Below the pieces are notes generated by a model that was not told where the DNA came from, made no database searches, and saw only the letters and a list, made by a program, of their open reading frames with translations. Both the position numbers and the translations under genes were made by a program. A DNA stretch of 64,000 nt, taken from contig CM049306.1 in NCBI GenBank assembly GCA_026874595.1, forward strand, positions 61,450,019 through 61,514,018. The letters are read 5' to 3'. The first letter of the stretch is position 1, and every line of letters begins with the position of its first letter. This document shows positions 23,801 through 33,974 of this stretch, one piece after another. This stretch comes from Sipunculus nudus (lineage: Eukaryota; Annelida; Sipuncula; Golfingiida; Sipunculidae).

Positions 23801-26800
23801 TAGATTTTATAGGAAAAAAGCTAAAAACCCTTAAAAAATCTTCTTCTCCAAAACTGTTCAGCCAAATTGTCCAGTATTTCACAGAAATGATTCTCTCTCA
23901 AGTTTGTTCCAATGGCTCAATTTTGGTGATTTTTTGCCGAGTTACAGGAAGTTTAACTTAGTCAAAAAAGCATACTAAAATTACAATCTCAGAAACGACT
24001 GGAGCTATCATCACTAAATTTCATGCCAATATTGGTCACATGAGTCATATCTAAAATTGAGGTATTGGTGGCGCCACCTGCATCAGCTTTTTTTTGTACA
24101 GGAGTCATCAGTGCCCGTATCATACTGAGGGCTACAAAAAAAAACTTCTTCTCTGGAACCATATGGCCAAATTGTTTAATATTGCACAGAAATGATCCTA
24201 GGGTAGTGCTTTCTGAAATTTGTTCAAATGGTCTCAGTTAAGTGACTTTTGGCCAAGTTAGAGAAAGCTGAATTTAGTCATATGCTATAACAGCCCATTT
24301 TAGCTCAGTGGCTACAAAGATGCTCTTCTTAAAAACCACTGGGCCAAATTCTTAAATCTTACACATTAATTATCCTTTGATGTTGATAATTCAAATTTGT
24401 TCAAATGGTTTTGGGTCAGTGATTTTTGGCTGAGTTACAGGAAGCTAAAGGGGCCTGGCTCATTTTATATAAACATGAATGATATTGATCATTAGTGCAA
24501 GCTGACCAATATAATTGTTCATTGTCCTAGTGAGAGCAATTGCAATTATTGATGGGTCTGATAAGAGTTGACATGATTGTCAATGGTTGTGACAAAAATT
24601 AGTAAAGAAAATTTATTAAATTATCTGCTTTTACACAGAAAACAACACAACAAAGATACAGCAAGTCTTGCAAGATAATTCAAGTCTGATAAAATGCAAA
24701 TGAAATGTGTAAGCTTTTGTTTGCTTTATAAGGCACACTGTACTTCTGCAGTTATTTGTGATAGTAATATCAATTATTTATTGATGATGTCATGCCAATA
24801 ATCAGTGTCAACAATTTTCCCAGTACAAAGCCTTCATTTTATTGATGATTGATAACTGGACCAGTATCAGTATTCAGTAGGAACATTCTTCTGACTGCCA
24901 GCCCCAGACACACCAAAACAATCACTTATTCTGCTGATGTCTGTCATCACATTCTAAATGGTGCTGAACTCCACTGTGAACATAATGGTGCAATGAATTG
25001 TCGGCATTTTGTATCCCCAGTTTATTTAGTGATACCTTTGTCGTGTCAAAGGCTCACATCTGTGACTGGTGGGTCATGTGACTGCAACAGCATGGTTATA
25101 TGTGAGTCAGATCATACCTATTTCATGGCTTAGGGGTGGTATTTTGTTCTGACATTAGAAATTACACCAGTGGTCATCAGTAAGGTCTAGATGGTCTGCT
25201 ATGAGAGTGGGTTGTAGTTGACTGTCCATGGCCTTTGGTTTTCTCCAGGTAGTCCAGTTTCTTCTTCCTCCAGACACTACTGAACTCCTCCATCTGAGCC
25301 ACTGAGAGTGCCTTGATTAGCTTAAATAACTATTTGTACAATCCATGTAAAATAAATAAAAGTTAAATTTAAAACCTCAAAGGTTGTATCATAGGCCTAG
25401 AGAAGGAGCCCCTTGCTCTGCACAACACTGAGCTACAAAGTTCTAAATGATACCATGTTTGATCATATTATCTGTAGGCTGTTTCTCCTTCTTGCAGCAA
25501 TGGTTTAACATGTACGCCCCTATCCGACTGGAGCAGGACAGCAGTGTGTATGAACAGATAGACCAGACAGAGAATACAGGTGTCAACCCAGTCAGTACAC
25601 TCGATGTAGCAAAGGTCTTCAAGGGAAAGACTGAGAAAAAGTGAGCATTCATCATCATGTACTCTCATTACCAGACTTCCATACTAATACAGTAAAATCT
25701 CATGGTCAGCACATGTCAACACCTAATATTTCAGATTGCCCATAAGGGGGAGGGGCAGAGACATTTATCTGTTTTTGCAAAAACAAAGCCATTCTAGTAT
25801 TTTCTTATTTTATATTATAATATATTATTATTATATTACTGTTAATTAACTATACATCATAATATTATAAATAATAATTATCCCTGCACAGAACAAAGCA
25901 TGAATTTTGAAACCTCAGGCAAGGAGGTCATGTTTTCAGCTGTGTCTCTCTGTTTTATCAGATGGTTTGTTTGTCTGCAAGTAGAAATACACAAATTATG
26001 CAGAAACTACTTTACCTGAATGCACTGTACTCAGTGGCATTGTAGTGTTGGCTCGATCCTGTGTGTGTGCTTAGCGTCCTGAGTGACAGTTACATGGATT
26101 TCAATGAAATTTGAATAAAGAGGTCCTATGTGAATGGAAAGGTCCCCAGAAGTTTTTCTGAATGTTCTCATAAATCATTCCATGGTGACTGGCTGTTCTG
26201 TTTTAATATTTTGGTTTATTGCTTGATTACCAGAGGGCGGCACTGTGCCCAGATAAAAAATGTAAATGTTTCTTTTTCTGCAAATGCATGTATACTTATA
26301 CAAAGCTTGATTGAATTATAGCTGTAAATTAATTCATAGGATAACTACTTGATAATACACTGGCAAAATAAAATCATAAATATATCTCACAAATGATTAA
26401 ATGCTGAAAAATTGTATAAATCCTCTGTTAGTATGTAAAATGTGTTACAGAATTGTTCAGTGTTAGATTACATTATTTAGGTATGCATATCATAAATGTA
26501 CTGCCATTAATCTGTTACTCAGAGTTATTTATTAATTTCATTTTAGAAAACCAACCCCAGCCACAACCAATCAGCCTGGCAAAAAACGAGGAACTTCAGG
26601 ATCTGCTAGGTGGGGTGTATACATTCACCTTTGTTAAGCTATATACAACTTTTACCAGAGAAATTATTTGATTAATTCATTACTCTTTTTTTCATGGAAG
26701 ACTTTTTTTGCAAGTGAGGACTAGGTCCTTGTTTATGTTGCTCATTTGTGCCCTTGCCATCATTCCTTAAAAAAAATACTTAAAGGTATAGAAAAAAATT

Positions 26801-29056
26801 ACTTTCTTGTTGATTTTATGCACCTTTTCAAGAATTAAAACAAATTTTTGGCATTTCTCCTTGCAAGCTCATCAGATTGAAATTAGATCACTCAACCTAT
26901 ATCCTCAGAGCTATGAGGCTTGCTTGTGTCAAATGTAAAAGTTTTGTGAACCCCATAAATTTTGAAGTACAGGATATTTTGAACTCAAGTTTGTACAAGA
27001 TCAAAACAGCTGAATTATAGTTAATCATCTTTAGAATTTCTTTTGAACATGATTACTTAGAAAGTAATGCAAATTTTTCCCTTATATTTGACACACAACT
27101 TTTTAAGTATTGCAAGTTATGTCCTCAAATTTGACACACAAGTTGTTTAAACTAAGTTCCTGGATGAGATCTAGAAACATCTTGGAGAGGATCTTCAAAG
27201 TCAAATCGGTCAAGTTATAGGATTTAGGATTTCCTGTGAATGTAATAAATTTTGGAGCACATGTATTGCATATTTCCCCTCAAATTTGACATGAAGATAG
27301 GTGTGAGATCTTTTTTAAAATCAAAATCAGGTGACTGTAACTTCATTTCTTCACTCTGGTACTGTATTGTGGAACATATTGAGCGAGTCAAGTCAAACTC
27401 TTTGTCATGTATATAGTTGGCTAGTGTTGGGAATCTGTTTTAATTTCATGATTGATCATCAGCAAAAATCAGTTTACCAATAATCAGAAATAATTGGTTG
27501 TTCAGGAGCATGAAATTCTGACCTTATACAGACTTGAACATCACCTCAAATATATATATATATCCCTCAAATATATATATATATATACACCTAAATGTTG
27601 GCTTATATATGTAATAATTCTATAGCTTACATGTGTATATAGTTAGGTTAGGTAAGAAATTTGCTTACATGTGAGTTTAGTTAAAAATTTTCTAAAGTTT
27701 GCTGGCATGAATTATATGAAAGCACACATTTCCTCATCACATAGCCTAATTATGTGCCAGACTTTGCAATTGATTATTGCAATGGAAGATAAATCATCAA
27801 ATCATTTGCCCTAACCTGACTGATCCCTGATTATAACTGAACCCATCACCTGACTGATCACTGATTATACTGACTGATCAGGGGCTCATCACCTGACTGA
27901 TCACTGATTATAAGTGATCATGGGCCCATCACCTGACTGATCACTGATTATACCTGATCATGGGCCCATCACTTGACTGATCACTGATTATAAGTGATCA
28001 TGGGCCCATCACCTGACTGATCACTGACTTTAACTGATCATGGGCCCATTTCCAGAGTTATCATTGATTATAACTGCTCATGGGCCTATCACCTGACTAA
28101 TCACTGATTATAACTGCTCATGGGCCTTTCACCTGACTGATCACTGACTTAACTGATCATGGGCCCATTACCATAGTTATCACTGATTATAACTGCTCAT
28201 GGGCCTATCATCTGACTGATCACTGACTTTAACTGATCATGGGCTCATTACCAGAGTAATCACTGATAATAACTGCTCATGGGCCTATCACCTGTCTGAT
28301 CACTGATTATAACTGATCATGGGCCCATTACCTGACTAATCACTGATTATAACTGATCATGGGCTCATCACCTGACTGATCACTGATTATAAGTGATCAT
28401 GGGCCCATCACCTGACTGATCACTGACTTTAACTGATCATGGGCCCATTTCCAGAGTTATCATTGATTATAACTGCTCATGGGCCTATCACCTGACTAAT
28501 CACTGATTATAACTGCTCATGGGCCTATCACCTGACTGATCACAGACTTTAACTGATCATGGGCCCATTACCAGAGTTATCACTGATTATAACTGCTCAT
28601 GGGCCAATCACCTGACTGATCACTGACTTTAACTGATCATGAGCCCATTACCAGAGTAATCACTGATTATCACTGCTCATTGGCCCATCACCAGCGTTAC
28701 CTGAAGCAGAAGGCAAAAGTGTGGACAAATTGGATGGTTTATATCCCATTTAATCTATTCATGTAAGACCTTTGGCCATCTTTGCTACAAAAGTTGGGCT
28801 TCTTCAAATACGATTGGAAATGGCCAAGATGTGAGGTTGAACTGATAACTTTTTAAATTTATGAAAACTGCTTGAGTTAAATGCTTCTCAAAGTGGTTTC
28901 ATATACTAGTATATATTTTAAGTATTTAAACATTTGTCGTACAGCCTCAGCAATTTTATGTTATCTTGTATCAATTGTTTTCAAAATGACTACTTCAGGT
29001 TAGGACCAGGCAGTCGTGGCACAAGTCAGAGTCAGCATGGTCGTCCAATCAGGTAG
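8773..29056 (+). CDS. TPGS2: Tubulin polyglutamylase complex subunit 2 (8 coding exons)
   Basis: Join 8773-8857, 15212-15291, 17141-17228, 19044-19181, 23123-23388, 25498-25640, 26547-26609, 28999-29056. All introns are GT-AG, phases agree throughout, and the sum is 921 bases: 306 residues plus TAG, against about 300 in human TPGS2. The protein is a non-catalytic subunit of the TTLL1-type complex that adds glutamate chains to tubulin in cilia and neurons. The family is clear from PPVERHMLLSWEQ, MPEDLKNFYLTTDGLLLTW (SUKH/Knr4-Smi1-like fold), IWFLDRSLEWHYLTDSF, YYRLMLMHLGLPQWQYGF and GISPQAKQWFNMY. The C-terminus (about 262-306) is a disordered basic Lys/Pro/Gly/Ser tail, as in vertebrates. 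The start at 8773 is chosen because it opens exon 1; a second ATG at 8782 is equally usable. TPGS2 assignment is firm; exon edges rest on splice consensus and phase only. Confidence 0.95.
9177..9371. mobile_element. Foldback or MITE-like element in intron 1
   Basis: The 12-mer ACAGGTCGAGGA (9183-9194) has a perfect inverted copy TCCTCGACCTGT (9348-9359). Just outside them CCTGCA (9177-9182) pairs with TGCAGG (9366-9371). The interior holds T runs and a C/G-rich patch. The ends look like terminal inverted repeats of a short non-autonomous element. I could not define a target-site duplication. Confidence 0.45.
9398..9421. repeat. 24-bp dyad in intron 1
   Basis: GCTGGCAGCAC and GTGCTGTCAGC are inverted copies with one mismatch around a GT centre. 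The surrounding 9380-9540 stretch is less AT-rich than the rest of the intron and may be a regulatory or conserved element. I cannot test conservation from this sequence alone. Confidence 0.35.
11305..11690. repeat. Two-copy 193-bp tandem duplication
   Basis: Starting at TACGCGGTTTCAGAAAAC, a block at 11305-11497 is repeated head to tail at 11498-11690 with only scattered substitutions and 1-base indels. It is intronic and non-coding. The close match suggests a fairly recent local duplication. Confidence 0.85.
14334..14644. mobile_element. MITE with 35-bp terminal inverted repeats and TTA duplication
   Basis: The left end GGCCAAAAAAAATTAAAGG continues into TATGGTTCTCAGGCAC. The right end is its inverted copy (GTGCCTGAGAACCATACC then T-rich then GGCC), differing at about three of 35 positions. 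TTA flanks both sides (14331-14333 and 14645-14647), consistent with a 3-bp target duplication. Just inside the ends, CCGCCCGCAT occurs in direct orientation on both sides. The 311-bp interior is AT-rich with no transposase. Confidence 0.85.
15212..15291 (+). CDS. TPGS2: TPGS2 coding exon 2
   Basis: It encodes KRPGVCDVQLVNRP then PVERHMLLSWEQ. Acceptor TTTTTGACAG, donor GTAAGA, leaving phase 0. The ERHM..SWEQ segment is a hallmark of the family. Confidence 0.95.
15646..15799. mobile_element. Short foldback element, TACAGT-ended family, copy 1
   Basis: The left end TACAGTAAATAAGACCAC and the inverted right end TACAGTGGAACCTGTCTG share the TACAGT terminus. Inside are repeats of GGTGGTCTT and GTTAGACAGGT. 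The ends resemble those at 16898-17003, suggesting one MITE-like family. Confidence 0.5.
16085..16340 (+). mobile_element. tRNA-derived SINE, copy 1
   Basis: A head with an A-box-like CGAGGGGTAAAACGC and a B-box-like GGTTTGATCCCCGG about 40 bases later indicates an RNA polymerase III promoter derived from a tRNA. The body (GAGAGTGGGTTGTAG, then CCATCTGAGCCATGGAG) and the tail (ACTATTTGTACAATGTAAAA) recur in copies 2 and 3. Exact ends are approximate, as no clear target duplication was found. Confidence 0.8.
16898..17003. mobile_element. Short foldback element, TACAGT-ended family, copy 2
   Basis: Left arm TACAGTGATACCCC then ACAATTATGACCACC. The right arm, read inverted, has TAAAGTGGAACCC and ACAATTATGACCATCC. 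The element can fold into a long imperfect hairpin. No coding content. Confidence 0.6.
17141..17228 (+). CDS. TPGS2: TPGS2 coding exon 3
   Basis: It encodes KFTCMMPEDLKNFYLTTDG then LLLTWNVKLN plus one base. Acceptor TTTCTCAG, donor GTGAGT. The MPEDLKNFY..TDG pattern is the core of the SUKH-like fold. Confidence 0.97.
17229..19043 (+). other. TPGS2: TPGS2 intron 3
   Basis: A 1.8 kb intron with no repeat or nested gene that I can identify. Confidence 0.85.
19044..19181 (+). CDS. TPGS2: TPGS2 coding exon 4
   Basis: It encodes AHVNVGQMELNSVSNLVRLAG, then a Ser/Pro linker, TLADIITDSDDDEDT and one base. Acceptor TTTTTCAG, donor GTGAGC. The acidic DSDDDED stretch corresponds to the acidic loop of vertebrate TPGS2. 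Confidence 0.95.
19182..23122 (+). other. TPGS2: TPGS2 intron 4
   Basis: A 3.9 kb intron that is almost entirely one minisatellite. The first 40 bases after the donor contain in-frame stops, so the repeat is not an exon extension. Confidence 0.9.
19231..23004. repeat. 36-bp minisatellite with 72-bp higher-order dimer
   Basis: About 104 units of 36 bp, built on TACTGATTGTGTTGATCAC and CACAGTGATG. From about 20.48 to 22.88 kb two variants mostly alternate, one with GATCATCACAGTGATG and one with TATCACCTCAGTGATG, giving a 72-bp dimer. The first 1.2 kb is less ordered and carries a block duplicated 752 bp apart (19387 and 20139). Because 36 is a multiple of 3, stop-free frames run for hundreds of codons on both strands. 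These are repeat artefacts. Confidence 0.97.
23123..23388 (+). CDS. TPGS2: TPGS2 coding exon 5
   Basis: The largest exon (266 bases). It encodes PPKPKLDHRSRIFELDPC, GNGKVCLVF, SIWFLDRSLEWHYLTDSF, YYRLMLMHLGLPQWQYGF and GISPQAK. Acceptor TATTACAG, donor GTATGG, ending in phase 0. This is the most conserved part of the protein. Confidence 0.98.
23615..24450. repeat. Dispersed repeat family R1 with diverged internal subunits
   Basis: Three diverged subunits share GGCCAAATTGT, CACAGAAATGAT, TTTGTTCAAATGG and GAGTTACAGGAAG (near 23.86, 24.16 and 24.34 kb). Between the first two lies a block resembling 1-297, including GGTGGCGCCACCTGCA at 24067. No open frame. The element type is unknown. Confidence 0.6.
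25193..25370 (+). mobile_element. tRNA-derived SINE, copy 2 (5'-truncated)
   Basis: It starts at CTATGAGAGTGGGTTGTAG, so the tRNA-like head with A and B boxes is missing. It retains CATCTGAGCCACTGAGAGTG and the tail ACTATTTGTACAATCCATG followed by TAAAATAAATAAA. Several substitutions separate it from copy 1, so it is older or from another subfamily. Confidence 0.75.
25498..25640 (+). CDS. TPGS2: TPGS2 coding exon 6
   Basis: It encodes QWFNMYAPIRLEQDSS, then VYEQIDQTENTGVNPVST and LDVAKVFKGKTEKK. Acceptor CTTGCAG, donor GTGAGC, ending two bases into a Lys codon. Reading through the donor would meet TGA at once, which supports splicing here. Confidence 0.95.
25641..26546 (+). other. TPGS2: TPGS2 intron 6
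   Basis: A 0.9 kb AT-rich intron. Nothing recognisable inside. Confidence 0.85.
26547..26609 (+). CDS. TPGS2: TPGS2 coding exon 7
   Basis: It encodes KPTPATTNQPGKKRGTSGSA plus two bases, part of the basic low-complexity tail. Acceptor CATTTTAG, donor GTGGGG. The donor is weak but phase and composition fit. Confidence 0.85.
   Translation, partial: KTNPSHNQSAWQKTRNFRIC
27550..27590. repeat. (TA)n simple repeat, duplicated
   Basis: Two runs of alternating TA, each preceded by CTCAAATATA. Confidence 0.8.
27812..28697. repeat. 40-bp minisatellite with palindromic unit
   Basis: About 22 units of 40 bp, such as CTGACTGATCACTGATTATA followed by ACTGATCATGGGCCCATCAC. Each intact unit contains TGATCA twice and the 10-bp palindrome ATGGGCCCAT. 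Alternating variants (ACTGATCATGGGCCC and ACTGCTCATGGGCCT) form an 80-bp dimer in places. A block near 28022 recurs 399 bp later, ten monomers on. Confidence 0.93.
28999..29056 (+). CDS. TPGS2: TPGS2 coding exon 8 (terminal)
   Basis: It encodes LGPGSRGTSQSQHGRPIR and TAG. Acceptor TACTTCAG. The Gly/Ser/Arg-rich ending matches the basic disordered tail of the family. The protein ends without a recognisable localisation signal. Confidence 0.85.
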
Positions 29057-29642
29057 CCCAGGTAGACTGGTGATACGCCCACAACATTCCACACCTGTTT
29101 TGTCTGTGTTGGAACATAACACTGGTAGCAAAGGGGTCACTGATAACCCACTGCCAGAAGATGGTGACTGCACCAGACGCCTGTCATCAGTCATCCCAGA
29201 CACCAGCTGCAGTCTTCACAGAGTTCAGATGCGGTACCTGATCATTAAAAAAATAGTGCTGGAAATTACTGAGGTGCTGAACACCCATGGTTGTCACTTG
29301 GTAGACTTGGTAATTGTGCTTGAAAAGTAAAATTGGATATTTTTCATGTGATATACTAAAACACAACAAAGGCTTTATTTCCAAGGCTTTATTACTGTAA
29401 AGTATTAATATATTAATAATTTAAAATCTTTTATTTTAGAATCAGATTAACATCATATGTTATTATTGGGTATTAAAATGAACAATTTCTTAAGTTAAAA
29501 TAGATTTGAAATAAATTTTGTGTTTTATGAGAACAAATGTTTGGAGAGGCCGGGGGTGGCCTTGAATTTTACCCCATCCACAACAAATTGAACAAACTGT
29601 GCATTCAGTTATACTGATTAGAGTATTATTAATGTAATAAAA
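29057..29642 (+). other. TPGS2: Probable TPGS2 3' UTR
   Basis: Sequence after the stop. Candidate poly(A) signals AATAAA are at 29510-29515 and 29637-29642. Which one is used cannot be told from sequence. No coding content. Confidence 0.45.
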
Positions 29643-32600
29643 CATGCTCAGTACATAATATGCCGTAAACTACCGATTATTATATGGTTACTGTGGAGTA
29701 GTTTATTTATTATAAATCATAGCAAAGAAATAAATTGTTACTTAAATGATAAAACCACTTCTGTATTATATAACGTTTGTCACTGACAGTTATATGTATT
29801 GTGCAGGAAGCACATGTAGTTAGTTGTATAACAAGATCAAATGATACATTGGGTCCTGAATCTCATATTGCTGTTCTTTCTAAACTGAGTAATACTGACA
29901 TTACAAGTAAAATACACTAGGAGAGCTTGCATTCAAAAGGTCAATTCTATAATAATGAAACACACACATTGATTAATAAAAGTAAAATATAAGCAAGACT
30001 GCACCGCTTACACAGGATTATTGCACATTGGTTATATAATGTAAATATATCTGTGTAAAATAAACTAGAGATTTGAAGATTTGTGTGCTTGTATCAATCA
30101 TTCTTTGAATAAACCTTCAGTGTCACACCATCATGAGTTTGACGATCCAATCAGTCTGTACAAAAGGGAACAAATTTCTACAAATTAGTGTATCTACATC
30201 TTCTCTGATCTTTTATCTGTCAGGTCCCCTTTCCTCTGCAAGCGATTTTTAGCCAATCTAGAGAGAAGTAATGAATTTTACACTCACAGCCGTGTATCTT
30301 TATACATCTCGATGATAAGGTCTTCATTAACACATGCTGTTTGCTGTTTCCTATCATGTTTCACACATTTATAACCCGAGGTACGTTAGGGTGTATCACA
30401 GACTCCAGTCTTTTTCAGACACAAAGGCAAGAAAGATCTGCAGGAACTGAAAATGAAAACAACAAAAAGCAAAACAGACTCTGCTTATAAAGGAATAAAT
30501 TGCGTTAATTTGAAAAGAAAATACTTAATTTAGGATGCAAGTAAAGGAACAAACTCCACAGATATTGAGGAAAGCAACATGTTTCACCAGAAAGCATCCA
30601 GGTGAACGCCGTTACATTGTTCCTGAAAGTTGTCATCACCTTATGTCTAAAACGTCAATCGTGCATTTAAAAGAAGAAAAGAATGACAACGTATCACAGT
30701 ATCTGTTGCAAAATGTACTGGCATTTCGTCGACAGCAATTCAACAACCAAGAATGGATATGCAGAACACACCACTTTGTATTAAAAAGAGAAAAATTACC
30801 TGCACAGTCCAAAGCAAGTAATAAGTCTTTTTTAGGCTTACCAAGAGGGAATTCATGGACTATCAGTTGATGTTCCATCTGAACTTGATGCGTTATGTTA
30901 AGTACTTCCAAGAATACCTTCAGCATCCCAAGTTGTTGGAATAAAATTGAAGCAAAGTTTGAAACACTCTTCTTACTTCAAATTTGTCTCTTGCAAGGCT
31001 TATGAGGAGATATGCATATTGTTATGGAGTAGTAACTTTAATTCACTATAAAAGCAAGATTCTGCTTAACAGTGTCCTTGTGGTTGAAATATACTCTAAA
31101 ACAGTAATTACGTTCATCAACAATTTAAGGGGCCCAGATCTGCCAGAACAGCTACATTGAGAGTTTGGACAAAATTGATTATTGCAGTGACATCATAGGT
31201 AAGGATATTAGATTCATGTACAAAGTTCATATGGAGTCGGACATGGGACGTTCCAAGAAACTTTGGTCCAATCAAAATATAGAAAACTCTGAAAAAATAT
31301 TTCCAACTCTGACGTAATTGTGACCTACTTAAGGTCATCCAATAAGAAATAGTCTTCGTGACGAAATGCAGAACAATGGATATGTATGTCTCATGTCACG
31401 TGACAGCTCTGCATCAAAACTGTCTGTAGTGCGCGTTTTTAGAGAGTCGGAGAGAGACTGGCCATCTCTAGCCAGGTCCTGCAGGCCTAGGCAGAGATTA
31501 CCCCAAATGTCTTTGCTTTGAATTAAGACTTCTATCATCATACTGGACTTAGAACATTGTCAGCACCGTGCATCAGCAGCTGTATGTGATACAGGTGGGA
31601 ATATCCCCAACCCCACGTCGTATCTTTATGTTGGAGACCGGGTCTCGTATCAATAATGTGCAAATACTGAAATAACTGGAAATTGGCTTGAAGATTCAAC
31701 AGATGGTTTTATGAGTTTTGGTACCTCCTGGAGAGGTTAGTATAATAGATACGAACGTTGTTTTTTCATGTATTCAAGTGGCTGACTGTATGATTGAAAA
31801 ATAATTAAAAGCGAAGATTTCATCGATTTTGTGGTGCTATGAGAATGGAAAGAGAAGACTTTGCAAATGCTGACACGGAAGAACCAATTGCTGAAGATTT
31901 TTTTGTTAACCAAATGACAGCTAAAAATACCCAAAGAAAAATCCAGTAGATAAAAAACATAGATGACTTGAGAATTTTAAAGTCGGGGTGATCATCTGGT
32001 GCCAGTGGCTTTAGTAGACATGTATTCAGTAAAACTGAATGTTCACTCCTTTAGTGCACATATTTAGTTCACATATTAAAGTCACCGATCTATCAACCGA
32101 TGAAAGATCCTGTCGAAAGACTACAAGATAATCTTGGGAAGACAACTTCCATCTACATATATATTGGAAGAGGTGATGGGTCAAAAAGCCAAAAAGACAA
32201 CTCTACTGAAATGCTTGGTCTCATTAGAACTGGAAACTATACTGAAGCTGATATTTTATTATAATCACGACAGATTATGGAAGACGATCCAGTTATCCAC
32301 ATGACGCGTTGCACGTTATTGCATTCAGTTGTGACGTTGATGAAAAGAATTTGAAGAAAATGAAAGAATTTGAGTAAAATGAAGACAATCTGATATACAT
32401 TCAGACGTCAGATTGTAACTTTCCTCATTTCTTCTGTCACTAGTCAATTCATGTTCACTTGTCTCAGTCAATTGACCACTTATCAGCCAATCACAAGGCA
32501 GTTGGTGACTCTGAATGACGCGGCCTACTGGACATTGCTTAAGCAAAACTGGCAAGACTGATGAGGTCTCGGTCACTCTGTGGAGCAGAATGAGAGTGTC

Positions 32601-33974
32601 AGCTCCCCGATGCAACACAATGGACGGTTGACTTTTGGCTTTGCGAATCACCTCCTGTTACTACCTACTTTTAAACAGCAGTCGTGCTACCTACCTAGGT
32701 ATGTCCATGTTAACTTCATGATTCATTAACTTAAATGCAGTTTGATAATGTTAGAGTTTAACTACAATTCAAGTAATCAGTGTTGTTTTATTTCTTCTAA
32801 TTATGTAACTAGATTCTGTCCAGTCCCAATTTCACCCCAGAATTGGAAAGCAAGCTACAAGATGATAAGACTGACGGCACTGGTCAGCTCAATTTCTGAA
32901 ACGGCCAGATTACGTTTTCTTTTTTTGACTTTTGTGTCCGAGTCATACTTACAACATCGATAAAGCTGTTGGTCTGCTCAATCGTGTGAAGGAAAAGTAC
33001 AACAGATGGTAAAATATGCCAGCAGAACGGTTCAAATGACTAGTTAAATTTGACATGCAGTCTGTTGGAAAGGCTACCTAATCTGCTGGTCACTTGAAAC
33101 AGGGATATCCCATTGGAGGAATTCCTGTAAGACAAAGGTACGAAAAGGGAAAGAATAAGGGAGCTCAGGTTGCAGGATGACAGTTTCCATTAACATTGAC
33201 ATATCCATTTAACATCCACAAATACAAGGATCTAACGGTAGACAGAATTGTTGTGAATATGGAAAAGGCAAAGCTTATGTTGCATTAAGCGCTATGATGG
33301 CACTTGAAGGTTTATATATCGTAGACTTTGATGCTGCTTGGATAAAGGTTTACAAGAAAATTTAATATTAAATGCAAGAAATGCGACAAAATACAATACC
33401 AACTGATGAACTAAATCTTCTGGAAAGAAACCCTGAGTGGACATTCATTGGTCATTTGAATATACGATATTGCCTCCCAAAACATCCAGACCTGTTGACT
33501 GTTAGAAAAGCCCACATTTTCGGAAGCGCAGATGTGATATGTATTCATCGCAACATATTTGACAGATAAGCACAAACTGAATAAATTTTTTATCTAAAAA
33601 GTATCAGTGTGATATGTTCAAGTAAAATGGACAATCATAACGGAACCACAGTGTTTCCTGGCGTTATGATGTGTTCAGCAGAAATTAAAACCAGAGGAGC
33701 TAGGGGTTTACTGCTGAGTATGATTGATTGGAGTGTAAAAACATGCAGCTCAAAGTTCAGGAATAAAAACTGATTGTGTTGCTGCGTACAGAAAACGGTT
33801 ATATACACTTTGGAACACGTTTGCCGAAATTTAATTCTATTATCTACTCTTTGCCAATGGATTTGCCAGTGTTGATATTGCTCGACCATTATTATTGCCT
33901 TGAATGAGAAGCAAGAAAACAAAATATTCGTATTAATTAATTACAGATTTTAACAATATGTAAGATAGCCTTCA
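29643..33974. other. Intergenic sequence, possibly with a decayed gene fragment
   Basis: 4.3 kb without a convincing gene. Between about 31.7 and 33.6 kb the base composition is less AT-rich, and short open stretches in changing frames (for example NPEWTFIGHLNIRYCLPKHP at 33433) read like decayed coding sequence. I do not recognise the protein and could not join the pieces. A perfect CLEAR/E-box palindrome is at 31394-31405. Confidence 0.4.
31394..31405. promoter_or_regulatory. CLEAR-type E-box palindrome
   Basis: TGTCACGTGACA is a perfect 12-bp palindrome containing GTCACGTGAC, the CLEAR consensus of MiT/TFE factors. No gene start is recognisable nearby, so the role is unknown. Confidence 0.35.

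Larger units (their letters stand above)
23389..25497 (+). other. TPGS2: TPGS2 intron 5
   Basis: A 2.1 kb intron containing a dispersed repeat (about 23615-24450) and a 5'-truncated SINE (about 25193-25370). Otherwise unremarkable. Confidence 0.85.
26610..28998 (+). other. TPGS2: TPGS2 intron 7
   Basis: A 2.4 kb intron containing a short (TA)n pair (27550-27590) and a 40-bp minisatellite (about 27812-28697). Confidence 0.8.

Noticed and set aside
25498-25647. TPGS2 ending at the TGA just after exon 6
   Set aside because: Stopping there would lose the basic tail typical of the family. A good donor overlaps the TGA, and exons 7 and 8 continue in the right phase.
30535-30870. 111-codon frame downstream of TPGS2
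   Set aside because: No recognisable domain, an overlapping minus-strand frame of similar length, and no splice or promoter support.
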